A stretch of 64,000 nt of DNA from Blumeriella jaapii (taxonomy: Eukaryota; Ascomycota; Leotiomycetes; Helotiales; Drepanopezizaceae), in assembly GCA_009599575.1 (NCBI GenBank), contig VWND01000004.1, positions 124,001-188,000 of the forward strand, read 5' to 3'. Numbering within the stretch: position 1 is the stretch's first letter; each line of letters begins with the position of its first letter. This document shows positions 36,029 through 47,209 of this stretch, in pieces. The position numbers and the translations under genes are program-made. Below the pieces are notes generated by a model. The model saw nothing but the letters and a program-made list of their open reading frames with translations, had not been told where the DNA came from and made no database searches.

Positions 36029-37848
36029 GGTGTACTTGCTTGCTTGCGTGCTCAGCTAAGAAGTACAATAGGCAATGCTGAACAGCTACAGCTATTGAGG
36101 AGTGTGGAATAGAGGCAAAGATGCTCAACGGGAGGTGCAAGACTCGCGCTTACACACCATGAAGAGATCGGGTCTTGGGCGGGTGGGTGGTAGTGGGTGA
36201 GAGGGGACGAGGTTGATCTGTGAAGAGAGGGAGGAGTGCAGATTCGAAGAAGGGGAGGATCGGAGGTGAAGATATCGAGGGATTGGGGATGGGCGACCTT
36301 CGAGTCCGAGGAGAGAGAAGAACCCAATCACCTCAGCCTCTATCGCAAGAGATATTGCGGACGAGAGGGATGCAGGACGAGTGGGTGAGGGTGTCGATGT
36401 CGATGTCGATGTCGATATCGCTGCGCAGGTTCTTGGTCGAGGAGGGTGGAGGGAGGTGGGTGGTGGGTGGTGGAAGAAGGAAGGAAGAAGGAGTTTTCGA
36501 AGGTCGAGAGGGTGGTGATAAATTAGCCAGGGCCGCACGCATCGCGACTGACCGAGCACAAAATAACACAAACAAGCGTCAAACATTCACAATTTCCGTC
36601 ACCAGAGGAACGCCTGGCGCACGAGTGGGTCCGCGAGACTCTGGCGGGCCTTGGCGCGCGTCGACATCAACACAGGTGCCGCGCGCCAAGGCGGCTGCGC
36701 GTCTCACCAACACGGCGACAACAACACGATTTGGAGAAGATATCAGCATCCGCAGTCCGCACCTCCATCGCATGGTCCAGATCTCTCGCCATCTATCTAT
36801 CACAGTAATAGCATGGCTTGCGATCAGCTCTCGCGTGGTCTGACCACGTCGCGGGCCCGAAATCCAAGGGTGACGCTTTTCTCCTGGACTCGCGTCTGCG
36901 CATCGCGCTTCTCTCGCGCCATCACGTGCGCCACTCCACCCTCGTCGCATCTGGACCGCGTTCTCCATCTTCCATCTTCCATCTTCCATTTTCCAGCTTC
37001 CACATCCATCCACTTTCCCCCTTGGGTATATTATCTTCATGTCAGACCCGCGCGCTCACTTCTAAGCTTTTCTGTTATCTGGCTCAACATGCGCAAACCC
37101 GAAGCCGCTCGGAAAATTCGGGCTTGTCGGTTCCTGAGAACAGCCACAGCGCAGCAGCAGCAGCAGCAGCCCCGCGGAGCAGCATTGCCGGTACATCTTC
37201 GCTCATCGCCTTTCGCAACTCTATCGGTCCCTTATCTGCTTCTACAGCACCGCACAGTGCTGTACAGTACAGTACTGTACATACTGTACTGTGCTGTTGT
37301 ACTGTACATACCAAACTGTACGGTGCCGTACGCACGAAAGTCCCTGACGGACGATCTGTTCATCGCCATCCGGTCTGCCCGGAGTGCCCGGAGCGCCCAC
37401 CATCGCGGCCTTGCGCCTTTGCGCGCTTATGGCGCAGGACTCTTCGCATCATGGCCATCCATGCTGCATCTCCTGGTCGATAGGTACGGACTGTGCTGCA
37501 CCGAGCCATTACTCGTATCGTGGTCGAGGTCGAGGTCGGCGGCCACCGGCTGCCGGCCAGTGCGGAGTCGCGAATCCTGCCGTTGATTGCTCTGGCGGTC
37601 GTCCGTCGTTATTAAATCAAATAGCAAATTTGGGATGGGCCGACCGGACACACAGCTGGATCCAGATTCGACCAAAGCGCGAACCTTGCTGCGGCGCAAA
37701 GGAAACCCGCCAGGGTTCGTGAAGGACGGCGCATGTGCCGCACTGTATTACACGCAGCACGTATGAGGGTCGAGTGATGGCCAGGTCCCAGGGCAGAGAG
37801 CACACAGCCAGGTCTCCGGCGTGTGGTTGTTCGATCTATCCCATCCAT

Positions 37849-37897
37849 ACCGTACGGTTGCACGTCCATACCATACCGTTCCGTGCAACGGTACGGT
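37849..37897. repeat. Hairpin: 16-bp inverted repeat, 17-nt loop
   Basis: The arms ACCGTACGGTTGCACG (37849-37864) and CGTGCAACGGTACGGT (37882-37897) are complementary at 15 of 16 positions. The loop carries further CCATACC repeats. It could be a cruciform-forming site or a chance product of the GTAC-rich surroundings. Confidence 0.7.
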
Positions 37898-38469
37898 ACC
37901 TACTACACATACACACAGTACAGACCTCCTCGTCTGCTGCGAGCGAGAAGTATGTAGCTGGTTGGCTTCTTGGCCCTCCTCCCACGCACCACCTGCGCCG
38001 CCGATCTTTCCGGTTGGAGTATTAGTAGGAGGAGTAGTCCCGTCATGAGCCAGCAGGAATCGCGAGTTGCCTTTTCCGAGCGAGCACCCTCAACTCGTAT
38101 GGCGGCGTGCGACGCGGTCTCCATGGATTTTGGTGACGATTGCGACGGTGATTGTTTGGATCGCTGGACCCGATGCTGGCTGGACGCTGAGGCTGCTGCC
38201 ATGCCCGAACACACCGGCACCCTGCTCGCCTCGCTATTACAGTACAGTACAGTACAGTACAGTACTTGAAACCTCCGGTCTAGGCAGCGCATCCTCCAAT
38301 TACTGTTGACCTTGGGCGTGGGAGCTGCAACTCACCGACACCTCAGGCCGGCGCGTGATAGGATCACGATGCTCCAACACCTGGCCGGCCGGCGGGTCGC
38401 TTTGCACTCGAGACGGATGCGTCGAGGGGCCGTACGACAGGTAGAGAGGGAGGGAGGGAGGGAGGGAGG

Positions 38470-38575
38470 GTCTGTCTGTCCTGTCTGTACTGACTGGACT
38501 GTCTGTCCTGTCTGTCCTGTCTGTCCTGTCTGTCCTGTCTGTCCCGTCTGTCCTGTCTGTCCGGTCTGTCCTGTG
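38470..38575. repeat. 9-bp minisatellite, unit TGTCTGTCC
   Basis: About ten head-to-tail copies of TGTCTGTCC with a few substitutions, immediately after a (GGGA)n run (38443-38470). Translation in phase gives a meaningless CPV repeat. Confidence 0.9.
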
Positions 38576-40221
38576 TCGGTAGGTCGGTAGGGACGCGAGG
38601 CACCAAACGGTACATCGTTACAGCTCAGACTGCCTACCTGGCTCACAAGGTGCTCTGCTGCCGACCTTCCCACCTCGATACTGGACTGGACTGCACTCTG
38701 CTCTGGTCCTCCGTCTAGACCACACAGATCGTTGCCTTCAGACCTCAAAACCTGGGCCATCGCCATCCTGGTCTGCGAGACAGACGTGGGCGCACGCCAT
38801 CATCTCACATCTCATCACTCATCATTGGCCCGCACTGAGTGTTGATCAAGCACTTGTCCTCGCTTGAAGTACTGCAATGCGCCCAAGGCAAGGACTCTAG
38901 TGGCCTCGATTGTGGAACCCAACACCCGCAGTCAGTATGTGGTAGTAGTAGTTGTAGCAGTAGTTATTGTTGTTGTTGTTGTTGTTGTAGCAGCAACAGT
39001 CGCCGCAGCAGCATGCACGCAAGAAAGCACCCTCTTCTGCGTACGATACGTGCGGGTTCGATGTGCCATTGCTACCTACCTACTGTACGGTACATCAGAG
39101 GAAGTATATCAGGCACCTTAGCGAGGCCTACCTCGAACACGGCATGTACGGCACGTCGGTCCCAGAGCCATGTTCAAAAGGACTTTCTTCTGGCCACGGC
39201 AAAGACTCCACGATCTGAACAGAGATGCGAGTCAAGAGGAAGAGATAGCACGAAATGGGGCCGCGTGCTTAATGTATGGGGACTTGCCCTCTGTAGCCAT
39301 CCGCCGATGATGGACATGGCAGACGAGACGGCCTCTGGACATCCAGTCGGGCATCGTGGGTAACGGCGTCGCACACAAATCGGAATGTGTTTTTGAAGCT
39401 CATCAGTCTCACACCATGCGATTTACAGTACATGCTCTCGAGATCCTGTTCATACTGTACATCCGTAGTTGTGAACGAGAGTTTACCTTATGCTCTCAAG
39501 TGCGTGCGTGCATTAAAAGCGTGGGCGCGGAATAGCCAACCCGCTGGCCGACACCTCCATCGTCTGTCTTCCTTCTCCTCAGCACCAACAAATCCACGGC
39601 AGAGAGAGCGCTGGAACGTTATACTAACCAGACCGCAGGTGAGTCTCTTCGCCGCCGTCGGCCGTCTCTTCGCAGATCTATCTGGTCAATCTGGCACGAG
39701 CATTCCTCTCAAAGCCACCGGCTAATACCGCATCGCTGTCGCAGGACTTCGAGACGTCAATTGGATCGAACCACGACTTCAGATGCCTCGATAGGCGTCC
39801 CAACGCTCTTCTTTTCGACCAACTGTAAGTTGCTATCACTATTCAGGTCTATGCGATCGAGTACCCACGGCATTGTACCTCCCATCTCCTTTCGTTGTCT
39901 CTGCTGCTCTGCTGCGTTGCTGCTCTTCCTGGGGTCAGCACGAAGCGCCACGGAATGCCGACCTGCCTTCCATGCCCACCCTGCTTCGATCCGTCCATCA
40001 GATCACTCTCCCTCATGCTTCTCGAGGACGTGTGCCATCATACTGACATCTGCTCGGATCCAGTCCGCGAGTTGCATCCACACTCGTCCTCCCCACCCGG
40101 CCGCCAGCTTTTGCGACAGCCGGCTCCATCGGCCACCGCGGAACCTGCCACCGGCAACGCACAACCATCGTCGGGGAACAGAGATCTCTGGTCGCCCGAG
40201 AGGTACCCGGTCCACAGGGGG

Positions 40222-42458
40222 ATGGAACTGTCTAGCCTTCTCTCCGGCCCAGAATCCTCAAACCCACACATCCAGTGTCCCGACGCTGTAGCCCCCCCTC
40301 CCAGCCGACCATACCCAACCCGGAACACAATGGCCGGTACAGACAGCCGCAATGGGGAGCAGCGAATGGTCACACCACCTGCCGTCTATGGGCCTCCTCA
40401 CTCGAACTCTGCCACTCCGCTCAGCAACGGCATGTCGCCATTTGGGAGCCCGACACCCAAGAGTGTCGCATTCGAACTCTTGTTCCCCGAATCCCCCCAA
40501 TACCGTGCGCGACTGCCGATGAGGGTACAGATATTCCCCCATGACACGACCGACTCCATTGTGACGACCGTCAAGAACTTCTACGGCCTCTACGCCGGTC
40601 CCGGTGGTGCCAAAGGCGTCAGTTTTGAGGACGAGCAAGGAAACACCTTGATCGCGCGATACGAGAATCTGCGAAACAACATGGTGGTATACGTGCGAGT
40701 CATCGAAGAGCCTGTGCCAGTGGCGGGCACGTTTGCTTCGCAGCCGTACCATTCTGTCTCGCCGGTGATGCAGCAGACGTACTATCCTGGCGATGGTCAC
40801 CACATGCCTCCTCCTCCGCCAGCTCAAGCGCTCAGCTACGGCCAGCCCCTCTCGCGGCCAAACTCGAGGACTTCTCGCAAGCGTAGCGTGTCTCCAAATG
40901 GACGTGGTCGCCGCAGTACGTCCGTGAACACCAATCCTCTTCCACCGAAGAAGAGTCGATCACGATCCGGCTTCAAGAGCCAGGCGTCCAGTGCTCATGG
41001 CAGCTTCGCCGATATTCACAGCGACGGCTTGACGGGATACAGCAGCGGAGATGGAGCGCCAGGCTCCGTGTCGAGCAAGACGAAGAGCGAACATCTTGGA
41101 AACACCGAGATCAGCTTGGACAACATTGTGGAGGGTGGGAGACGCAAGCGAGCGAAATTCGAGAGTTCAGTAAGTCGCAATCCATCTAGAGCTTCGGGAG
41201 GACTATTCTGAACACGTCCTAATCATCGTGCGCTCTCAGGAATTGCCATTGTTTGCCCCTCCGCAGATGCCGGCGGCGACCTCGAACTCGTCCGTTTCGC
41301 CCGCTCGTCGCATTGAGCATCAGCGATCAGCTTTTCCCTTCACAAACCCATCACAGAATCCCTTCGCCAACCCGCAGCCCTTACAGTCCCCCCAGAGCTA
41401 TGGGAATGGGTTCGGGCAGCCGGGGATGTATGCTACACCGGCTCCTGGGCGTCGCACCAGGGGTGCTGGCTACCCTTCCAACCCACAATCCATGGGCAGT
41501 ACCCCTGGGGGCAATAGCTCCGGTATACTCCCTACACCAGATCCCACTGTGGGAAGCTGCGTGTCCGAGGAAGATAAGGATGTGGCACTTCAATTGATGA
41601 GACTGGGAGAGATGTCCAACATCTCTCACGGCCGCACTTCCGCGTCTACTCTGGATGACACATTCAGCGGAAGGGCGGACGTTGCTTCCTCTACCGGCTA
41701 CTAGTGACAGCGAGAGTGGGAGTGAGCCAGAGCTGCCTCCTCCCCGCCGGGTGAAGCGCGAGGCGAGCCCAATTCTTCCGCCTGGCCATGTCAAGAAGTT
41801 CCGCCAGCACTTGGACGACATTCTCCCCAGTCAAGACAGTACGGAGCCTAGCGGGGACGAGGGTGAGTATGAAGATGGTCGCGATGAGACATTCAAACCG
41901 GGTATCAAGGCCGAGTCTATGGACTTGGACGAGACGCTCAAATTGGCTAAGGCCAAGAGCGTCCCGATCATGGGCAAACCCCGAACCAGCGCCCCCGGAG
42001 CCAAAGTCAAGTCCAAGGCCAAGATAGCACGCCCGGGCCCGGTCAAGTCCAAGAAAGCAGTCAGTGTTCCAGCCAGCGCTAAGCCCATCTCGCCTGCTTC
42101 GCTGCCACCCCAGTCTCGCAAGACCTCGAACGCGTCAGCCTTGAACTTCCAGCACCAACTTGGCGAAGATGAGGAGGACCTCTCTTCCAAGCCTCGCTGC
42201 CAGCGATGCCGCAAGAGCAAGAAAGGTTGCGATCGTCAACGCCCTTGCCAGCGCTGCAAAGATGCCGGCCTCAGCGCAGACCAGTGCGTGAGCGAGGACG
42301 AGGGCAACGGTCGCAAGGGCCGCTACGGACGCCACATGGGTGTTCCAGTCAAGAAAGACGACCTGGCGGTGGTGGATACGGGAGCTGGACTCTTGCCACT
42401 GGCAGCGGCAACTGGCGGTCAAGGTAGCCCCGATAAGAGCAAGAAGAGAAAGCGGTAG
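40222..42458 (+). CDS. Nuclear regulator with C-terminal Zn(II)2Cys6 domain (one frame change)
   Basis: Probable DNA-binding regulator. Exon 1 from 40222 to 41169, a 70-nt GT-AG intron (41170-41239), then coding to 42458. I start at ATG 40222 (MELSSLLSGPES); the frame is open upstream to 39895, so an earlier ATG (39958 or 40017) is possible. Residues about 80-165 form a conserved globular block with MRVQIFPHDTTDSIVTTVK and NTLIARYENLRNNMVVYVRV, resembling a ubiquitin-like or PB1 fold. Ser/Pro-rich and basic stretches follow. The zinc cluster is near the C-terminus: CQRCRKSKKGC then CQRCKDAGLSADQC (spacing CX2CX6CX5CX2CX9C), and the protein ends in a basic KSKKRKR signal. Near 41690-41705 the frame changes between DVASST and ATSDSESGSE; a lost CG or a gained base would do this. 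From memory it resembles aspergillus proteins labelled RfeD (unverified). Confidence 0.8.
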
Positions 42459-44677
42459 TCGGATGGGAGGGTGCGGATCCATCACTGGTGCGCGTCGTTG
42501 CGTCGACGCTGCTCCTTCCGACTCGACTACCATCAGTTTCGTGTCCGAACGTCTTTCCTGCCGTCGTTTGCGATCTCACATCTCTCGATGTCGCAGCCCG
42601 CGCGCAAAAGTGCTGTAACGAGTCTCCTCTGCAAATCAAAGTTACCTCCGCATGCCTTTCTCGTGTGGGTTCTGCACGGCATTTACTTTTTTTTTTAATC
42701 CCGCTAGTGTATCCAGCATGGCGCTCTGCTTCTGTCTCTGTTGTCCTAGTTGCTCTGTCCTCATCTTCGTCGCGGTTGGTTGGTTTATGGGCTTGGTCGG
42801 TGGTGTACTTTGGCTCGTTTGGGAACATTAGACATGGGCTCGGCCACCTTACACACTCCTTTGCGATGAATGGATGAACATAGTATACGATTTTCCTTGC
42901 GCGGTTGGTCTCTCGTCGGTCATCTTTCTGCACGCGAGTTGTTGTCTGCTTTCCTTTCATCTTGACACTGCTAGCTGACGATCTGATTTTATTTCGTGCC
43001 GCCAGGGTGGGCTGTGCGGTCATGGTCTTGTGCTGGTGGCTACTCTTTTTCGCAGCCGCGCGAGCGATTATGTTTGGTGTAGGCTGTGAGCCTCAGACTG
43101 CTCGGGGTCTCGGTTGGCAATTTCAGGCTGGTACGGTTGCAAGGTAGACGGGTCGATGGACGGGTTATTGGGGTTTGGGAGGACTAAAAATTACAAGACA
43201 GTGTAAGCGGATTCGTTTTTCTCGAGCGGATAGGTGGAGACTGAGTGGTGTCTTCTCAAGACAGATGTGAAGCTAGGATGGATGATGGGCAGACCGTGGG
43301 CTTTCGTATCGTCAAATGAAATGAATGAAAGTGTTTTGAGTATCATGTTTTCGTCACATTCCCTTTTGCTACGTCGTGACTTGATCTTGGTGGTGAATCA
43401 ATGCGTTGTTTCTTGCGACATTTGTATCTCAAAGCAAGCACGTCACTAACAGCTTACCTACCTACATATGATTCCAGAAACACAGAAGCTGTGTATTGTA
43501 CATGCTCAGTCTACTTCTATATGTAAATCAAATGTCCTTTATGTTTTTGTACTTGCCCATTTGAATGTTTCTATTACATTTTGCATCTGGCTATAAGATT
43601 GGTGTGGGTAGAGGTAGAGGCATTTCATGGCTGTTTTAAGGGGCGATAGTAGTAGTAGTAGTAGTAGTAGTATTGATTAACGCCTAGCGGAGTGCAGCCA
43701 TAACTAGGCTGCCTTCCTAGGACCTCCCGAGGGGTACGGAGACGTGCTAAGCTAAGGATTTAAATACAAAAAGTACGACCCCCGAAAGCAGTTCGTATTA
43801 GTACAGCTACTGGATATTTTAAGGAGCGGTGGGGGGGGGGGGGGGGGTTATCGCTAAATTTTACTCGAATATCCATTTCCACAACTTGCTACTATTTGTT
43901 TGTGTAATGGCTCACGTGACGTCAGTAAACAGATACGTACACACCGGTCGAACCGCCGAGTAAAAGATGAAATCATACTCAAGCAGACCATCATGGATTC
44001 CGAGCCGAGTTGTGTTAGGGCTCGCTAAGGGGGTGGGGGGGAGGGGGGTTCCAATTGAAAATTTTCGTGATATCTGCCGGTTAACTTTGCTTACATTTCC
44101 AATTTTGAGCCTACTTAAATCAATGTTAGTTAGCAAAGGGAGTTGCTCTTGTGTCCTTCTTCTGGAGTTGAGAGAAGATGCGGAACGTGATACACGAACA
44201 CACGAACGCGAAGCATCAACGTGTGGATTGACCACACTCGCACGTGCAATCCTTTTACGTGCAATTTAATTACTAGTCTAATCCCGTCACGCGGTCGCTC
44301 CTCGGCGCTTCGGACCCTTTTGGACAGCTTGCACACGCCGCAATTGGCTGGACGGGAGAAAACGGCGGCGAACACATGCCGTCTTGGGATAAGCGAGTCG
44401 AGCGGCGCGCCGATGAGTGAAAAAACATCGGGTAAGCGAGTAAGCGACCTCAGGCAAAGACGAGAGGAGGAGAGGGCTAATGGATAGACTTATGTGTAAT
44501 GTAATATATCATCTTCTTCCTCCTCCTCACCTGCTGCTGCTACTACTGCTCTCCCTTCCCACCTCGACGTCCTCACGAATCGCCACTCCTCACATCTCCC
44601 CCCAGGATAGTCCCAGCCTTCTTCGAGTCAGCCCCGCTAGTATCGACATCATCGACGGCCGTCGTCAAGAAAAGCAG
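42459..44677. other. Intergenic with LINE-like relic and poly(G) tract
   Basis: 3' flank of the Zn2Cys6 gene and 5' flank of the transporter. It contains a (TAG)n-tailed repeat copy (43647-43760) and a run of 17 G (43831-43847). From 44480 an ATG frame runs into the transporter exon, but 44678 is the better start. No separate gene is supported. Confidence 0.55.
43647..43760 (-). repeat. LINE-like 3' end with (TAG)n tail, copy 2
   Basis: (TAG)n at 43647-43672 followed by TTAACGCCTAGCGGAGTGCAGCC, then TACGGAGACGTGCTAAGCTAAGGA. It pairs with the copy at 3491-3600 in the same orientation. This copy keeps more C and G at differing positions, so it seems less mutated. Class is inferred. Confidence 0.55.
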
Positions 44678-46707
44678 ATGAACATGGACGCCGAAGTCAC
44701 GCGCGTGCCTCCCGCGCGGGTCCAGAGGGCGTCCATGGACGAGATTCTCGACGGCGCAAAGAAGGCGACGGACAAGGAGCACAGCATGAGCTTGTGGCAG
44801 GGTCTGAAGCTGTACCCGAAGGCGGTCGGCTGGAGCATGCTGATCAGTACTTGCATTGCCATGGAGGGCTATGATATTAGCTTGCTGACCAATTTTTGTG
44901 AGTCGTGACTGGCCTTTTCTCGTTCTCTCGGGGGAGTTGGCGGGTGGGAAGGAGTCTGGATTCGTGGCCCATTGGAGGAGGCCATGAACATAAACAGAAC
45001 TTCATATCTCCCGACAAAGAGAACTGGGCTAATGCAACACCACACAATCCAGACGCCTTCCCGCAATTCAACAGGAAGTACGGAGAGCTGACCAGCGACG
45101 GCAAGACATATGAGATCTCCGCCCCCTGGCAAGCCGGCCTCAGTAATGTATCTATGGCCTCTTCTCCCCGGGCGAAACTGTCTAACGCGTCCAGGGTGCT
45201 CACGTGGGAGAAATCATCGGTCTCTTCATCAACGGTTTCGTCTCCGAGCGTTTCGGTTACAGATACACAGTCATGGCGTGTTTAGTACTCATCGCTGGCT
45301 TCACCGCCATCTTCTTCTGCGCCCAGAGTGTTGTCGAGCTGCAGGTGGCCAGTATCCTGATCGGCATTGTGAGCAATCCTCCCCTTGCAGCGATCTTGTG
45401 GACTTGCTCACTTCTCGTAGCCGTGGGGTGTTTTCCAGACTCGTGAGTGGAGGCAACCAAATTCGCTTAGGACTCGCTGACATCCGCAGTGACCGTCACA
45501 TATGCATCCGAAGTCTGCCCCGTGGCTCTTCGTGGCTATCTCACTACGTATGTCAATTTCTGCTGGGGTCTGGGACAACTGATTGGCGTGGGCGTCATCA
45601 AATCCATGCTAGGGCGAGAAGATGAGTGGGCGTACGTTCTCCTTCCCATCCTTCAAACAGCAAGCTGACATCTCCAGCTACCGTATTCCCTACGGCCTTC
45701 AATGGATGTGGCCCTTGCCGCTCTTCATCGGCGTGCTCCTCGCCCCCGAATCCCCTTGGTGGCTCGTCCGCAAAGGCCGCACCGAAGAAGCCAAGAAAGC
45801 GCTCCTCCGCCTCACATCCCTCGATAAAGAAACCGACTTCGATGCCGACGACACCATCGCCATGATGGTGCATACCACTACCCTCGAAGAGAGGATCACC
45901 AAAGGTGCTACCTACCTAGACTGCTTCCGCGGCACCGATCTTCGTCGCACCGAGATCGTCTGCATGGTCTGGGCGATCCAGAACCTGGCCGGGAACTCCT
46001 TTTCCAACTATTCTACCTATTTCCTACGGCAAGCTGGCCTGCCCACTGAGACCTCCTACGATTTCGCCCTCGGCCAATATAGCATCAACATGGTGGGTGT
46101 TTTTGGCGCCTGGTTTCTCATGCACTGCGGTCTCGGCCGCCGCACCTTGTACCTCTACGGCCTCTGCGGTCTCTGCACCATGCTCTTCGCCATGGGCTTT
46201 CTGGGCCTCGTCCCCAATCGGAAAGCGGGCTCGCTGGCGACTGGCGCCATGATGCTGGTTTGGGCCTTGTTCTATCAGCTCTCCGTCGGCACGGTCTGCT
46301 ACTCCATCGTCGCGGAGCTCCCGACGCGCCGGCTGGCTCTCAAGACGGTCGTGCTGGGCCGCAACTGCTACAACATCATCGGCATCGTCAACGCCGTGCT
46401 GACGCCCTACATGCTGAACCCGGAAGCCTGGGACTGGGGCAACTACGCCGGCTTCTTCTGGGGCGGTTCTTGCGCCCTATGCGTCGTGTACACGTACTTC
46501 CGGCTCCCGGAGCCCATGGGCCGCACATTCGCGGAGCTGGATATGTTGTTTGAGAGGGGCGTGAGCGCGCGCGACTTCAAAAAGACGCGGATCGATGTGT
46601 TTGCAGAGGAGGTCAGCGTTGACGAGGGTGTCGTCGGCGCCTACGAGGAGAAGATGGAGGAGGTGAGGCATGCGGAGGAGGTGAGGCATGCGGAGGAGGT
46701 TCGATAA
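44678..46707 (+). CDS. MFS sugar transporter (alpha-glucoside/maltose permease-like)
   Basis: Proton-coupled sugar porter of the plasma membrane, most like fungal alpha-glucoside permeases. Six exons: 44678-44897, 45053-45147, 45195-45368, 45421-45442, 45490-45631 and 45678-46707. Introns are 155, 47, 52, 47 and 46 nt, all GT-AG; 560 residues. Exon 4 is a 22-nt microexon coding PWGVFQT. Motifs: SLLTNFYAFPQF at the end of TM1, ERFGYRYT (loop 2-3), PVALRGYLT, PESPWWLVRKGR (central loop), GRRTLYLYG, and PEPMGRTFAELD after TM12. The C-terminus ends in an imperfect EEVRHA repeat. Start 44678 chosen because the upstream open stretch is a low-complexity leader. The true substrate cannot be read from sequence. 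No cluster link is seen; the PKS-NRPS is 24 kb away. Confidence 0.9.
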
Positions 46708-47209
46708 GTTAGTCGTCAATAGATACTTGAGTCTGGGAGACGACATCGATAATGAATCTGAAGAGTTGAGAGGTGCTTGAATGGGAGTGAGGTTGGGGAA
46801 AGAGATTTTGATGCTCGAATCTCACACCGGGTCCCGTCACGTGATCGGCTATTCCTGACGATTCGCTCTTTCCGTTCCTGGAAGTCGTACCTGCTTGACC
46901 GCACCGCAAGAGCGACTAAACCAGCACGATTTCTCTGGCATATCAAATTCCTCTCCTCGCTTCCTTTCATTCTTCTTCCCCTCCAAATCTCTTCATCCTA
47001 ACGACAAGCAGAATTCCAGAATTGTATCGATTCACGTAGCAAATATCTATACGACGTTAAAAGGAGGCCTCGGTTCGCTTGTCTGTTGCAGAGCTAAAGC
47101 GCCCAGTTGCATCATTATTCTTAGCAGCTAAAAGAAACTTGAGGGGTAAGTGCCGCATCCAAGTCATCAAGAGCATGTCTTTCTGACAGAAGCATAGGTA
47201 GCGCTCATC
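46708..47209. other. Intergenic, no gene seen
   Basis: Between the transporter stop and the next start. Contains only short frames; it is the presumed promoter of the 2EXR-like gene. Confidence 0.5.

Larger units (their letters stand above)
36029..40221. other. Long divergent promoter interval rich in simple repeats
   Basis: About 4.2 kb between the cyclin start (minus) and the Zn2Cys6 gene (plus). It has several long but unconvincing frames with low-complexity translations. Repeats include (GATGTC)n at 36391-36420, (CAG)n at 37151-37170, GTAC-rich runs at 37261-37330 and 38238-38266, a hairpin at 37849-37897, (GGGA)n at 38443-38470, a 9-bp minisatellite at 38470-38575 and a TAG/TTG run at 38941-38990. 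Near the right end, possible 5' UTR introns (GTGAGT near 39640, GTAAGT near 39825) suggest the downstream gene has a long spliced leader. Confidence 0.55.

Noticed and set aside
36651..37586. 311-codon plus-strand frame
   Set aside because: Overlaps several equally long frames on both strands, has low-complexity content, a (CAG)n run and no domain; likely promoter DNA.
39387..39725. 112-codon frame upstream of the Zn2Cys6 gene
   Set aside because: No domain, and it spans a likely 5' UTR splice site; better read as leader sequence.
41644..41704. 61-nt intron in the Zn2Cys6 gene
   Set aside because: The phase works, but the donor GTCTAC is weak and the segment removed (TLDDTFSGRADVASST) looks coding.
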